A stretch of 28,249 nt of DNA, taken from contig CAAEDK010000309.1 of NCBI GenBank assembly GCA_900754605.1, forward strand, positions 1 through 28,249, in the 5' to 3' direction. The notes beneath the pieces were generated by a model. It did not search any database. It was not told where the DNA came from and saw only the letters and a program-made list of their open reading frames with translations. The stretch comes from an uncultured Oscillospiraceae bacterium (GTDB taxonomy: Bacteria; Bacillota_A; Clostridia; Oscillospirales; Oscillospiraceae). Of the stretch, positions 1 to 7,164 are shown one piece after another. A program made the position numbers and the translations under genes. Numbering within the stretch: the first letter of the stretch is position 1; the number at the start of each line of letters is the position of its first letter.

Positions 1-1
1 A

Positions 2-55
2 ATCCGCCAGCAGTTTGACCGGATGCTGGCGGACATAGGCGCGGAAATGGGCTGA
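2..55 (+). CDS. C-terminal end of an upstream ICE gene (partial)
   Basis: An open frame enters from the left edge and stops at TGA 53-55, giving a 17-residue tail ending in DIGAEMG. The stop lies only 14 bases before the next start codon, so this is most likely the preceding gene of the same transfer operon. Too little is present to name the product. Confidence 0.6.
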   Translation: MRQQFDRMLADIGAEMG

Positions 56-69
56 TTGGAGGTGTTGTT

Positions 70-897
70 TTGGCGATTGATCCGTTGACTGCAAAGCTGC
101 TGGCACAAGCGGCGGCGCGGGCGGCGACCGATGAGGAAAGCCGCAGGAGGATGCTCATTCTCATTTTAGCCCCGGTCCTGGGCCTGCTGCTCCTGATTGC
201 CTTTATCCTATACCTGATTACCAGCCCGTTCTCTATGTTGTCCCAATGGCTGGTGGGCGATGAGGTGGGTGTGGTGCAGGACTTTCAAATCCAGTACGGC
301 TATAACCAGCAGCTCGGCATTTATGAAAAGGACTATATCGAGGGCAGCGGCCAAAGCTACGAGGGCGTGATCTTTACCGATGGGGGCCGGGAGGTCATCT
401 ATTACAACCAACTGGATGAGCGGTGGGCAGATACCATGTACGGCACATCCGGCACGATTGGCGAGGCCGGGTGCGGCCCCACGGCGATGGCGATTGTCAC
501 ATCGACCCTGACCGGGACGCCCCATGACCCAGTAGAACTCAGCGAATGGTCCGTAGCGAATGGACACCGCTGCGAAGGGAACGGCTCTTACCACAGCCTG
601 ATCCCGGCAGCAGCCGAAGCCTACGGCCTGTCCTGGGAGAGCGTTCCCCCGGATGACCCGCAGGCGATGGTAGACGCGCTGGCGGATGGGAAGCTGGTTG
701 TGGCGATCATGGCAAAAGGGCACTTTACCAACTCCGGGCATTTCATTGTCCTGCGCGGTGTAACTGCGGAGGGGAAAATCCTGGTGGCCGACCCTGCCAG
801 CCGCAAGCGGAGCGAACAGGAATGGGACCTCTCCATTATTCTGGATGAAGCCAGAAAAGGCGCTGCCGCTGGCGGCCCCTTCTGGGCGATCTATTAA
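70..897 (+). CDS. membrane-anchored C39-like cysteine peptidase of an ICE transfer module
   Basis: This 275-residue protein begins at TTG, 7 bases after a GGAGG at 58-62. A short charged N-terminus is followed by one transmembrane segment (about residues 27-50), so the rest should lie outside the membrane. Residues 110-260 look like a Peptidase_C39_2 papain-like domain: Cys135 in GEAGCGPTAM, His224 in NSGHFIVLRG and Asp241 in LVADPAS form a plausible catalytic set. Proteins of this type occur in Tn1549/CTn-like elements beside type IV secretion genes. By inference they open the cell wall for the transfer channel or process a surface protein. The tight spacing to both neighbours supports an operon. 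The peptidase fold is well supported; the exact role is inferred. Confidence 0.8.
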   Translation: MAIDPLTAKLLAQAAARAATDEESRRRMLILILAPVLGLLLLIAFILYLITSPFSMLSQWLVGDEVGVVQDFQIQYGYNQQLGIYEKDYIEGSGQSYEGVIFTDGGREVIYYNQLDERWADTMYGTSGTIGEAGCGPTAMAIVTSTLTGTPHDPVELSEWSVANGHRCEGNGSYHSLIPAAAEAYGLSWESVPPDDPQAMVDALADGKLVVAIMAKGHFTNSGHFIVLRGVTAEGKILVADPASRKRSEQEWDLSIILDEARKGAAAGGPFWAIY

Positions 898-908
898 AGG
901 AGCATGGT

Positions 909-1058
909 ATGAACAACCGAAATAAACTGATTGAATTATTGATCTACATCGCCATTGTAGTGGTTGGCGTTGTCCTTCTGCTGACAGGAGAGCCGGAAAG
1001 GGCGGTGGAAAACATGGATATGGGAGGTACATCGTATGCTGCTGTACTTGACAAGTAA
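909..1058 (+). CDS. small single-pass membrane protein (49 aa)
   Basis: An ATG at 909 follows an AAAGGAG at about 896-902 and reads to TAA at 1056-1058. The product has a short basic N-terminus (MNNRNK), one strongly hydrophobic stretch at about residues 7-26 and a polar tail. Its end overlaps the start of the next gene (1036) by 23 bases in another frame, which suggests translational coupling. It resembles the tiny membrane proteins often found between ICE transfer genes, but I do not recognise a family. Confidence 0.6.
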   Translation: MNNRNKLIELLIYIAIVVVGVVLLLTGEPERAVENMDMGGTSYAAVLDK

Positions 1059-2070
1059 CCAGAAAAGCGGGCTGATCGACGGCGCGGCCCGTGAAATGCT
1101 CCTGCCGTCCAAAAAGCTGGTTGGGAAGTTCAGCCTGAAAAGTTTTGTCACCAAGGATATGCGAAACTATGCCACGGCCAAGTTCTTCCTGATTGACGCG
1201 GCCTGTATAGAGGAAAGCGGCGAGGACTTCACCCTGGCTTTGAGGTCCTTCCAGATGATGTTTTCTGCCCGTATCATCGTGATCCTGTCCGGCTGTGAGG
1301 ATATGAGCGGCTGTATCCATCGGCTTTTGTCCATTGGGGTGGTGAACCTGATTACGGCGGAAACGCTGGAGGACGCCGCCGACGAACTGCGGGAGGCCCT
1401 GTCCGATGAGGGGATGCAGCGGTATGTGACGCCTGCGCCTGTATCAAGCCAGCCAGAATCCCAACAGGAACCGACTCCTGAACCGGAGGCCGAGATCATC
1501 CCCTACCGCTGGAACGCTAAGAATATCCGTATTGCCGTTGCAGGGGCGCAGCGCAGAAGCGGCGTAACGGTGACGGCGTTCAATCTGGCGGCGTGGCTGG
1601 CCGCCAGAGGCGCGGAGGTCGCCTACATTGAGGTCAACACCAACCGGCACCTTCAGCTCCTGCTCAATGTCTATGAAGCGGCCCCTACCGGCGAACATTA
1701 CACGATTGATGGGATTGACTGCTACCTGACCAATGAGCCGGACCGGGAGTATCAGTTTATCATCTACGACTGCGGCGTGATACAGACGCCCACCTCAGTA
1801 TTCCGGGAAGCGGATCACCGGCTGTTGTGCGGGAGCGTCCTGCCCTATGAGATTCCGGCTTTTCACAAGGCGCTGGAGGTCTGCGGCGGGCTGGAAGTGC
1901 GTCCGGTGGCCATCAGTGTGCCGGGAGAGTTCCGGGAATATTGCCGGGAGCTGTTTGGCGGCGAGATGGAAATGGCGGAGGCATCCCATAACCTATTTGC
2001 AGAACGGACCAACGGGAGGTTGTATAAGCGTCTGGTGGAACCGTATATCATGGGAGAACGGCGGCTGTAA
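1036..2070 (+). CDS. CpaE/TadZ-like MinD-superfamily protein with degenerate P-loop
   Basis: The 344-residue product starts at ATG 1036 after a GGGAGGT at 1022-1028. Residues 1-125 look like an atypical receiver-like domain (SARIIVILSGCEDM, then an alpha/beta pattern). A Pro/Glu-rich linker (about 132-155) leads to a MinD/ParA-like fold from about 163. The place of the deviant Walker A motif reads VAGAQRRSGVTVTAFNLA, so the usual GK(S/T) lysine is absent. A Walker-B-like strand (QFIIYDCGV) follows. The domain order matches CpaE/TadZ proteins, which localise secretion machines. In an ICE it may position the transfer apparatus or act as a non-hydrolysing scaffold. The fold is reasonably clear; the role is inferred. 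Confidence 0.65.
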   Translation: MLLYLTSNQKSGLIDGAAREMLLPSKKLVGKFSLKSFVTKDMRNYATAKFFLIDAACIEESGEDFTLALRSFQMMFSARIIVILSGCEDMSGCIHRLLSIGVVNLITAETLEDAADELREALSDEGMQRYVTPAPVSSQPESQQEPTPEPEAEIIPYRWNAKNIRIAVAGAQRRSGVTVTAFNLAAWLAARGAEVAYIEVNTNRHLQLLLNVYEAAPTGEHYTIDGIDCYLTNEPDREYQFIIYDCGVIQTPTSVFREADHRLLCGSVLPYEIPAFHKALEVCGGLEVRPVAISVPGEFREYCRELFGGEMEMAEASHNLFAERTNGRLYKRLVEPYIMGERRL

Positions 2071-2102
2071 CTAAGTGAGTATCAGAATGGGAGGATCACA
2101 GA

Positions 2103-2630
2103 ATGGCAAAGTTTGAATACATGGAGAGGGCGTTTTCCTCTGAATTGCGGCCGAGGGCGCGGCTAGTGCTTCAGGTCCTTGTTCTGCATTGTAACAAGGA
2201 GGGCGAGTGTTTTCCGTCCATCAAGACCATAGCCGCCAAGTGCGGCTATGGCATCTCTACGGTCAAGCGGGCGCTGGACGAACTGGTGGAAGCTGGCTAT
2301 ATCATCAAGCAGGCCCGGTTTGACGAGCGCAAAAACGGCGGCCAGACCAGCAACCTCTATACCCTTTGCTCCGATGCGCCGCAGCCGCCCGTACCGGAGC
2401 AGCCCGCCGAATCGACCCTACCTGCGTCTGGCGAAGAAGCAGAGAAAACCGAAAATGTCCATTCTTCTGCGCCTGACTCCACGCCTGGGGAGCAGTCCGC
2501 CCTTTTCCTTTTTCCGGCTTACTCCTTTGCCAATGGTTTTAAAGAAAGACCGGACGGCAAAAATGCCGCCCGGATGCTGCATGGACTGGGGGGCAGTCCA
2601 TTTTTGTACCCCCTTGAACCGTACAGGTGA
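2103..2630 (+). CDS. helix-turn-helix protein of ICE origin (replication-initiator-like N-terminus)
   Basis: The start ATG at 2103 follows GGGAGGAT. Residues 1-95 form a winged-helix/HTH_36-type domain (RPRARLVLQVLVLHCNKEGE, then FPSIKTIAAKCGYGISTVKR and ALDELVEAGYI), as in the N-termini of plasmid and ICE replication proteins. The rest is low-complexity Pro/Glu/Ser sequence that ends soon after a hairpin at 2581-2601. Base composition changes sharply just beyond the stop, so the C-terminus may have been cut short or replaced by a rearrangement. A different frame stays open to 2682 and ends in TDEEINLIARKYF, which could be the tail of an unrelated truncated gene. It likely regulates transfer or replication. 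Confidence 0.7.
   Translation: MAKFEYMERAFSSELRPRARLVLQVLVLHCNKEGECFPSIKTIAAKCGYGISTVKRALDELVEAGYIIKQARFDERKNGGQTSNLYTLCSDAPQPPVPEQPAESTLPASGEEAEKTENVHSSAPDSTPGEQSALFLFPAYSFANGFKERPDGKNAARMLHGLGGSPFLYPLEPYR
2581..2606 (+). terminator. weak hairpin plus T-run inside the 3' end of the HTH gene
   Basis: ATGGACTG (2581-2588) and CAGTCCAT (2594-2601) form a perfect 8-bp stem around five G residues, followed by TTTT. This fits a weak intrinsic terminator or a structured repeat at the end of the transfer module. Confidence 0.35.
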
Positions 2631-2847
2631 ACAGATACTTACAGATGAAGAAATAAATCTAATAGCAAGAAAATACTTCTAGTATAAGCATACACTTTTA
2701 GTGTTTATACATTGCTGGATGATAGGAAATTAACATTTTCTATAGTATTAGGTGTTTAAAAGTAGCAGTCGTTTAGGCCAGCTACTATCTCGGATTAAAT
2801 TTCGCTATAAGATATTTCATCAGGAAGTCTTGTGATTTTTCTGTTTT

Positions 2848-3063
2848 TTAGTTGTGCTCCAAGCTATCTAATCGATGCTGAGCTGATTTAACTTCTGTTT
2901 CAACAAGTACCATGCGCTCGACTAAATTATTGTGCTTTTCGACCTTTTTTTCTAATTGCTGGATTCGATAATTTATTAGCTTGTTTGAAGCTAATACACC
3001 TAAGAAAGAACCACCAAGTGTCCCCACTAAAGAGAGAAGCGCAACAACTATTTCCGGTTCCAT
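2848..3063 (-). CDS. small phage membrane protein with coiled coil (XhlA-like lysis accessory)
   Basis: The start is placed at 3063, giving 71 residues beginning MEPEIVVALLSLVGTLGGSF, because AAGGAGA lies just upstream on this strand. A longer reading begins inside the upstream holin gene and lacks a ribosome site. One transmembrane segment (about residues 4-24) is followed by a heptad-rich helix (IQQLEKKVEKHNNLVERM and on). This layout is typical of small proteins encoded beside holins in Clostridia phages, similar to XhlA/BhlA. The stop of the holin gene lies only a few bases upstream. It likely assists membrane permeabilisation. Confidence 0.65.
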   Translation of the reverse strand: MEPEIVVALLSLVGTLGGSFLGVLASNKLINYRIQQLEKKVEKHNNLVERMVLVETEVKSAQHRLDSLEHN

Positions 3064-3067
3064 ATGG

Positions 3068-3337
3068 TTATCTCCTTGTAAGTTGTTTATATGTCTGATT
3101 GATACCAGTAGCGGATAAGCCAGAAACAATACCGACAGCCACTGCGGTAAGCATATCCGAAGCAGGAAAAGATGGAATAATCTTCATTGCTATTGGTCCC
3201 ATCACACCGCCTAAAATACCACAGATTGGGGGTATCCATTTTTTGTTTAGTTTGGTGGCTTTTATTATTTCAGCTACCAGGAAGCAGATAGCAGTAATCG
3301 AAGCTACCCCAGTAATTCCAAATGAAGAAATGTCCAT
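3068..3337 (-). CDS. phage holin (Phage_holin_5_2-like)
   Basis: The 89-residue protein starts MDISSFGITGVASITAICFL after an AAGGAGA. It contains three hydrophobic segments at about residues 5-25, 35-55 and 63-80. The conserved pattern of WIPPICGILGGVMGPIAMKI followed by FPASDMLTAVAVGIVSGLSA is characteristic of the Phage_holin_5_2 family. Holins open the inner membrane so that an endolysin can reach the wall. It is co-oriented with the endolysin gene but separated from it by a strong hairpin, so the two may be expressed separately. Its AT-rich composition differs from that of the endolysin. Confidence 0.8.
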   Translation of the reverse strand: MDISSFGITGVASITAICFLVAEIIKATKLNKKWIPPICGILGGVMGPIAMKIIPSFPASDMLTAVAVGIVSGLSATGINQTYKQLTRR

Positions 3338-3398
3338 ATTGTCTCCTTTGCACTTCGCTTAGTTTAATTCACATTATTCTCACAAATGTTGATAAATG

Positions 3399-3437
3399 AA
3401 AAGTGCCAGGAACAAGGTAACTCGTCCTGGCACTTTT
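3399..3437 (-). terminator. bidirectional intrinsic terminator between endolysin and holin
   Basis: AAAAGTGCCAGGA (3399-3411) and TCCTGGCACTTTT (3425-3437) form a perfect 13-bp stem with a 13-base loop and A/T tracts on both sides. It should end endolysin transcription before the holin genes. Confidence 0.75.
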
Positions 3438-3491
3438 ATTGTTTGGCACCTTATTTCAGAGGCGTAACGGTGTCACTTTTTTGTTGAGCGC

Positions 3492-4289
3492 TTAGATATC
3501 GCCCACCGCAGACAGGATGTTATACCACTTTTCCGCACAACGCTTCCGCTCCGACACCATACCGGTGGTGATCTCCGGCCGCTCGTAGCACCGCAGGAAA
3601 TACTCCGCCAGAGTAGCGACGGACTTGGTGCTCTTAGTGTACTCAGAGAAGGTCATCGCAGGGCTGTGAGAATTGGAGGTCCACTGCTTATAGGTACCAT
3701 CCACCTCAGCCTGAATGCGTCTCAGCTGAACATCGATGTCGGTCTTGCTTTCGCCAGGCTTCAGCTCATCGATGAATTTGGTGGCAGGAGTCCACTGCAC
3801 CAGACCGAAGCCCTTACTGTCCTCCTCCGGCACCTCCCACTTGCCAGGAGTAATGCCGCTTTCGGCCTCCATGTTACCCAGCGTAGCACAGATGGCATTG
3901 ACGCTCCAACGCTTGGTGGAGGAAAGAGAGCGCAGATAGTCGAAGATGTACCGCGCGTTTACCAGGCGCTCATTCTGCTTATACGACTGATTGCCGGAAT
4001 AGACAGAAGACTTACCCGGAACAGTGGTGGAAACCTTAGTAGTGTTGTCCTGGGTCACCCACCCCGTCGCTTCGGTGGCCATGAGGTACTGATCATTGGC
4101 GCCCTGATAGTAATAGGTGACCTTGATCCAGGTGTAGGTGGTTCCGTTCAGAGCCTTTTTGACAGGCGCATTCGCGGTGTCATAGATCATCAGGGTACCC
4201 TGAGGCAGAGAACGGACTTTGTTGCCAGCGGCGGCATCTCGCACATTCACACCGCTACTGGTACTGACGTATCGCACAGTCTTTGCCAT
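3492..4289 (-). CDS. phage endolysin: bacterial SH3 domain plus phage-tail-type lysozyme
   Basis: The 265-residue protein starts at ATG 4289, nine bases after AAAGGAGA. Residues 5-80 form an SH3b wall-binding domain (SGVNVRDAAAGNKVRSLPQG, then WIKVTYYYQG and TGWVTQD). After a Ser/Thr-rich linker, residues 108-262 match the Phage_lysozyme2 family: NARYIFDYLRS, NAICATLGNMEAESGITPGK and GFGLVQWTP. Glu141 or Glu143 is the likely general acid. There is no signal peptide, so release should depend on the holin downstream on the same strand. Its GC content is clearly higher than that of the holin genes, indicating a mosaic origin. A perfect palindrome lies 24 bases upstream of the start codon. Confidence 0.85.
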   Translation of the reverse strand: MAKTVRYVSTSSGVNVRDAAAGNKVRSLPQGTLMIYDTANAPVKKALNGTTYTWIKVTYYYQGANDQYLMATEATGWVTQDNTTKVSTTVPGKSSVYSGNQSYKQNERLVNARYIFDYLRSLSSTKRWSVNAICATLGNMEAESGITPGKWEVPEEDSKGFGLVQWTPATKFIDELKPGESKTDIDVQLRRIQAEVDGTYKQWTSNSHSPAMTFSEYTKSTKSVATLAEYFLRCYERPEITTGMVSERKRCAEKWYNILSAVGDI

Positions 4290-4313
4290 GAAAAAAGTCT
4301 CCTTTAATTTGTT

Positions 4314-4333
4314 TTTAGATTTGCAAATCTAAA
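4314..4333. promoter_or_regulatory. perfect 20-bp palindrome, probable operator of the endolysin gene
   Basis: TTTAGATTTGCAAATCTAAA is a perfect palindrome centred at 4323.5, between the endolysin start (4289) and an AT-rich promoter-like stretch on the minus strand (TTTACT near 4363, TAATAT near 4340). With no loop it fits a dimeric repressor site better than an RNA hairpin. The cognate regulator is unknown. Confidence 0.5.
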
Positions 4334-4393
4334 TATTAAAAAGCTTTTTCCGGCAAAAAAGTAAACTCAGCATAAAAATATTTTCACGCCTTT

Positions 4394-4881
4394 ATGGAAG
4401 AGCAGCCTGCTTCTAAACCGGCAGCGGCCCTGTGCTATTTTGCAAGGTTGTTCCAGCTGGAGCACGACTTTGTCGTGTTGACAGCAGAAGAACGATTTAC
4501 TAGGCGTCTGGAGCAGGAAAAGAGGCTCTGTTGGCATGGGCAAATGCACTGAAGACTCAGACCGCACCGAAGTCCGCCTTGGGCAAGACTCTGCACTATC
4601 TTCTGGAACAGTGACCCTATCTGGAGGACGACAGGCTGGAATTCTCAAACAACCGCGCCGAGCGCAGTATTAAGCCCTTTGTGATGGGCCGGAAGGACTT
4701 CCTGTTCTGCGATACACCTGGCGGACCCCGGAGCAGCGCAGTCCTTTATAGTTTGATTGAAACTGCCAAGGAAACCGGCCTGGGGCCTTACAGGTACACC
4801 CAGGACTTCATTCGATTCCACGCTGGAGGGCTAAGTGGATCATCAAGGATAATGATTGGGAGAAAGTCTATGATTGAATAG
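4394..4881 (+). pseudogene. decayed IS66-family transposase (C-terminal half)
   Basis: Two frames together recover the IS66 transposase C-terminal region. The first (from about 4394) gives AALCYFARLFQLEHDFVVL and TAEERFTRRLEQEK. The second gives ALLAWANALKTQTAPKSALG, EFSNNRAERSIKPFVMGRKD and SSAVLYSLIETAKETG. The NNRAER segment carries the glutamate of the DDE triad. A one-base shift lies near 4525-4545 and an in-frame TGA sits at 4612-4614, so the gene is dead. The N-terminal half and its orfA/orfB partners are missing. The last residues before the stop at 4879 no longer resemble IS66 and may be unrelated sequence. Confidence 0.8.
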
Positions 4882-4883
4882 CA

Positions 4884-4920
4884 ACAGAGGCGGCACACTC
4901 GGTGTGCCGCCTCTGTATAT
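4884..4920. terminator. strong bidirectional intrinsic terminator
   Basis: ACAGAGGCGGCACAC (4884-4898) and GTGTGCCGCCTCTGT (4902-4916) form a perfect 15-bp stem with a 3-base loop, followed by an AT-rich tract. It separates the IS66 remnant from the minus-strand lipoprotein gene. Confidence 0.8.
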
Positions 4921-5076
4921 TTTGAAGAGTTTTATTTGTTGCTGTAAATAGCTTCTACTGCTTGCATACGATAAGTCTCGCCATTTTTCATATCTATGTG
5001 CAGTTGCTATAAATTGTTACTATTACATTTATAGTCTGACTTCTGGGCGATTTAGTTCAGATGAGCATTAAAAGTG

Positions 5077-6150
5077 TCAATCGTAAAAATGGTCCTCAAA
5101 GTAGAGAGAAATTAAATCATAAGTACGCATTTTTGTCATGTCAGTGACTAAAAAGATTGGAGTGTTTAAGGCCATCTGTTCACGCATATCAAGCCATTGC
5201 TGCTGTTCAGCCTCAAGTACATCCTTAGCTGATCCAGTGAGCTTGTCTTGACATAGAGTGTAGATTGTTGCCATTGCTTGATCCCATCCATCATAGGAAT
5301 TTTGAAAAATGGCATTATACTCATCTTCAGTATTGTCTCCATGGGCTGAATAGTCGTTATACAACAAATCAGATAAGGAATCTAGGTAATCCTGCATTGG
5401 AGTAGAATGGTACTCATATGATATCGCCGCTTCCCGTGCCTCAAAATAATGCGGCAGCCATTCTTTTACCGCGCTTTCTGTATATTCATACCAATCTACA
5501 TCAGGTAATTTTTCATATTCGTCCCACAGCTGATTAAATGTAACTTCGTCTATTTCCGTACCATTTAAGTAGTAACTTACCGTTTCCTGTTCAACTGAAG
5601 AAAACTTTACATCGGTATCAAACAATTCACCTAGAAAACGCATCTTCCCAACGGAAGTGTTACTGGCGCCACTAGACGTCGAATAAGAGCCATCTTTTTT
5701 GAGGCCCGTAAGCCCTCTATAATTAACATCGTAACCATAAATATCGCCATCTTTATAGCGTAAGACTATAAATCCCATGTAGTCACCCCGCTGATAAACA
5801 ACTTCAGGCAACTCATCTCCATCCATATCTACAACAGCAAACTTTGGAAGGGACATCGTACTTTGATCTTCCCCTGCAATCTCAGAGAGGTATACATCGC
5901 TTTGATAGATGGGATTGCTGTTAGAATTAGTGTAAAAAAACTGCCTTTGATTAAGTAGTACATTTTCAAAGGCTTCGTTTGGCAAAAGCGATGTTTCTAA
6001 ATCATCAGTTGGTATAGTGTTCGCATCGTCACTTCCGGTAGAAAATTTACTAGTAGCTGGCTCAATCGTTTCTGTGGAGCATGCGGCCATTGTTAGTGTA
6101 AGTATGAGCAATACTACACCCATACAAGCTCTTTTTAGCATTTGTTTCAT
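5077..6150 (-). CDS. lipoprotein with FG-GAP-like motif and LprI-like C-terminal domain
   Basis: The 357-residue product starts at ATG 6150 after AAAGGAAGG. Its N-terminus is a lipoprotein signal (hydrophobic stretch, then TMAAC, lipidated Cys24). Residues 103-160 contain DMDGDELPEVVYQRG, the calcium-binding-loop pattern of FG-GAP/VCBS-type sequences. Residues about 245-335 resemble the LprI/DUF1311 lysozyme-inhibitor domain (LEAEQQQWLDMREQMA). It should sit on the outer face of the membrane. This combination is common in Clostridia but unstudied as far as I know. It is transcribed alone, divergently from the sigma-factor gene at 6541. The lipoprotein assignment is firm; the function is not. 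Confidence 0.75.
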   Translation of the reverse strand: MKQMLKRACMGVVLLILTLTMAACSTETIEPATSKFSTGSDDANTIPTDDLETSLLPNEAFENVLLNQRQFFYTNSNSNPIYQSDVYLSEIAGEDQSTMSLPKFAVVDMDGDELPEVVYQRGDYMGFIVLRYKDGDIYGYDVNYRGLTGLKKDGSYSTSSGASNTSVGKMRFLGELFDTDVKFSSVEQETVSYYLNGTEIDEVTFNQLWDEYEKLPDVDWYEYTESAVKEWLPHYFEAREAAISYEYHSTPMQDYLDSLSDLLYNDYSAHGDNTEDEYNAIFQNSYDGWDQAMATIYTLCQDKLTGSAKDVLEAEQQQWLDMREQMALNTPIFLVTDMTKMRTYDLISLYFEDHFYD

Positions 6151-6318
6151 CTGCTACCTTCCTTTATTCTTTCGATTATTCCAGCGCTTACATAGTAGAG
6201 TTTTTTGCCTTGCCCTTTTGACCTCCTTTGATATCTACAAATTTTCTTCCGCTTTAGTGTTTGCCGACTTATTGAAAATTATGGATATTTGTATAACAGT
6301 CTACTGTAACTGCACCTT

Positions 6319-6335
6319 CTCTCAAAATTCCCTTC
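6319..6335 (+). repeat. 17-bp direct repeat, copy 1
   Basis: CTCTCAAAATTCCCTTC is found here and again at 6503-6519, offset by 184 bp, upstream of the TcdR/UviA-like sigma gene. It could be a regulator-binding site or a duplication scar. Confidence 0.6.
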
Positions 6336-6502
6336 TAACAATAAAATGTCATAAGGGATAAAAAACGTCACACTTTTGTTTTTAATATCAGATCAAATTA
6401 GTCTCAACAGTGACAGATATAGAAATATATTACATATACCAACACTAGTTTACAATTTCACTCTGAAAACGCTTTTTATATTGTACCGTAGCTCATATAT
6501 CC

Positions 6503-6519
6503 CTCTCAAAATTCCCTTC
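6503..6519 (+). repeat. 17-bp direct repeat, copy 2
   Basis: This is an exact copy of CTCTCAAAATTCCCTTC at 6319-6335. It lies 21 bases before the sigma-gene start codon, within the probable 5' leader or promoter. Confidence 0.6.
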
Positions 6520-6540
6520 AAATTATTGGGAGTGAGAAAT

Positions 6541-7080
6541 ATGCTATCGGGAAAAATATTAGAAGCACAACGTGGAAATCAAAACTGCATGCTTGATCTT
6601 ATCAGGACTTTTCAACAGCTACTGCACAAGTATGCATATAAACTTCATTACGAAGATGCTTTCAGCGATCTGGTAATTTCCCTTATCGAAGTTATTTACA
6701 AAATAAAAATCGAAGATTTCTCAGAAACAGGTGATGGTGCCCTTGTCAATTATATTACACAGAGCATCAATCATACTTATTTTAAATTATCAAAACGAGC
6801 AAACATACTCTCTTCTAAAGAGCAGCATGTCAGCGATCTAACAGAGTCACAGCAATTCTATATGGAAAATGCTCCTGCTCCAGAAGAAGAACACTTATCT
6901 AAGTTTAAGTTAATGCTTTCTGGATGCAACCTAACAAATGCCGAAAAAGAGGTCATCATTAAGTTTTTCTTCTGGGAAACTTCGGTCAGTCAGATTGCCA
7001 AAGAAATGAAAGTATCTCGCCAAAATGTCAATCAGATTAAAAATCGCGCTATAAAGAAGTTCCGAAAAATATACAGCTAA
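6541..7080 (+). CDS. sigma-70-like factor resembling the TcdR/UviA/BotR group
   Basis: The start is set at ATG 6541 because GGGAGTGAG lies eight bases upstream; it gives 179 residues, the usual size of this group. The N-terminal part (LHKYAYKLHYEDAFSDLVIS, LIEVIYKIKIEDFSE, then NYITQSINHTYFKLSKR) has the region-2-like pattern of the TcdR/UviA/BotR/TetR sigma factors that switch on toxin and bacteriocin genes in Clostridia. Residues 130-178 form a region 4 helix-turn-helix (TSVSQIAKEMKVSRQNVNQI, then KNRAIKKFRKI). Related proteins also occur as ICE regulators. No toxin or bacteriocin gene was recognised nearby, so its targets are unknown. It is followed by a long interrupted hairpin and an XRE regulator. 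Confidence 0.7.
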   Translation: MLSGKILEAQRGNQNCMLDLIRTFQQLLHKYAYKLHYEDAFSDLVISLIEVIYKIKIEDFSETGDGALVNYITQSINHTYFKLSKRANILSSKEQHVSDLTESQQFYMENAPAPEEEHLSKFKLMLSGCNLTNAEKEVIIKFFFWETSVSQIAKEMKVSRQNVNQIKNRAIKKFRKIYS

Positions 7081-7114
7081 GTATAAATATGATATCAGTT
7101 TAACATAAATTATA

Positions 7115-7164
7115 GCGAAAATCAATACCCTTGGTATCTATTGATACCGAGGGTCTGTTTTCGC
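7115..7164. repeat. long interrupted inverted repeat between sigma and XRE genes
   Basis: An inner stem pairs ACCCTTGGTATC (7127-7138) with GATACCGAGGGT (7143-7154), with one G-T pair and a 4-base loop. An outer stem pairs GCGAAAA (7115-7121) with TTTTCGC (7158-7164). It may end the sigma transcript or serve as an operator for the XRE regulator that follows. Confidence 0.55.

Larger units (their letters stand above)
6151..6540. other. AT-rich divergent intergenic region with a 17-bp direct repeat
   Basis: No convincing gene was found between the divergent lipoprotein and sigma-factor genes. A frame open from 6376 into the sigma gene lacks a ribosome site and has no sigma-like sequence before 6541. 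The stretch should hold promoters for both genes. It also carries two copies of CTCTCAAAATTCCCTTC. Confidence 0.5.

Noticed and set aside
208..1320. Long minus-strand open frame opposite the C39 peptidase and MinD-like genes
   Set aside because: It is antisense to well-supported genes, rich in His/Arg/Gly/Pro as GC-rich antisense frames are, and has no ribosome site or domain.
2248..2682. Alternative frame through the HTH gene
   Set aside because: It starts inside the HTH gene without a ribosome site and is Arg/Ser/Pro-rich. Only its last residues look protein-like, and these are discussed as a junction remnant.
3666..4307. Plus-strand frame opposite the endolysin
   Set aside because: The endolysin on the other strand has two recognisable domains and a proper start site; this frame has neither.
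4367..4648. Minus-strand frame opposite the IS66 remnant
   Set aside because: The opposite strand clearly carries transposase motifs, so this is a shadow.
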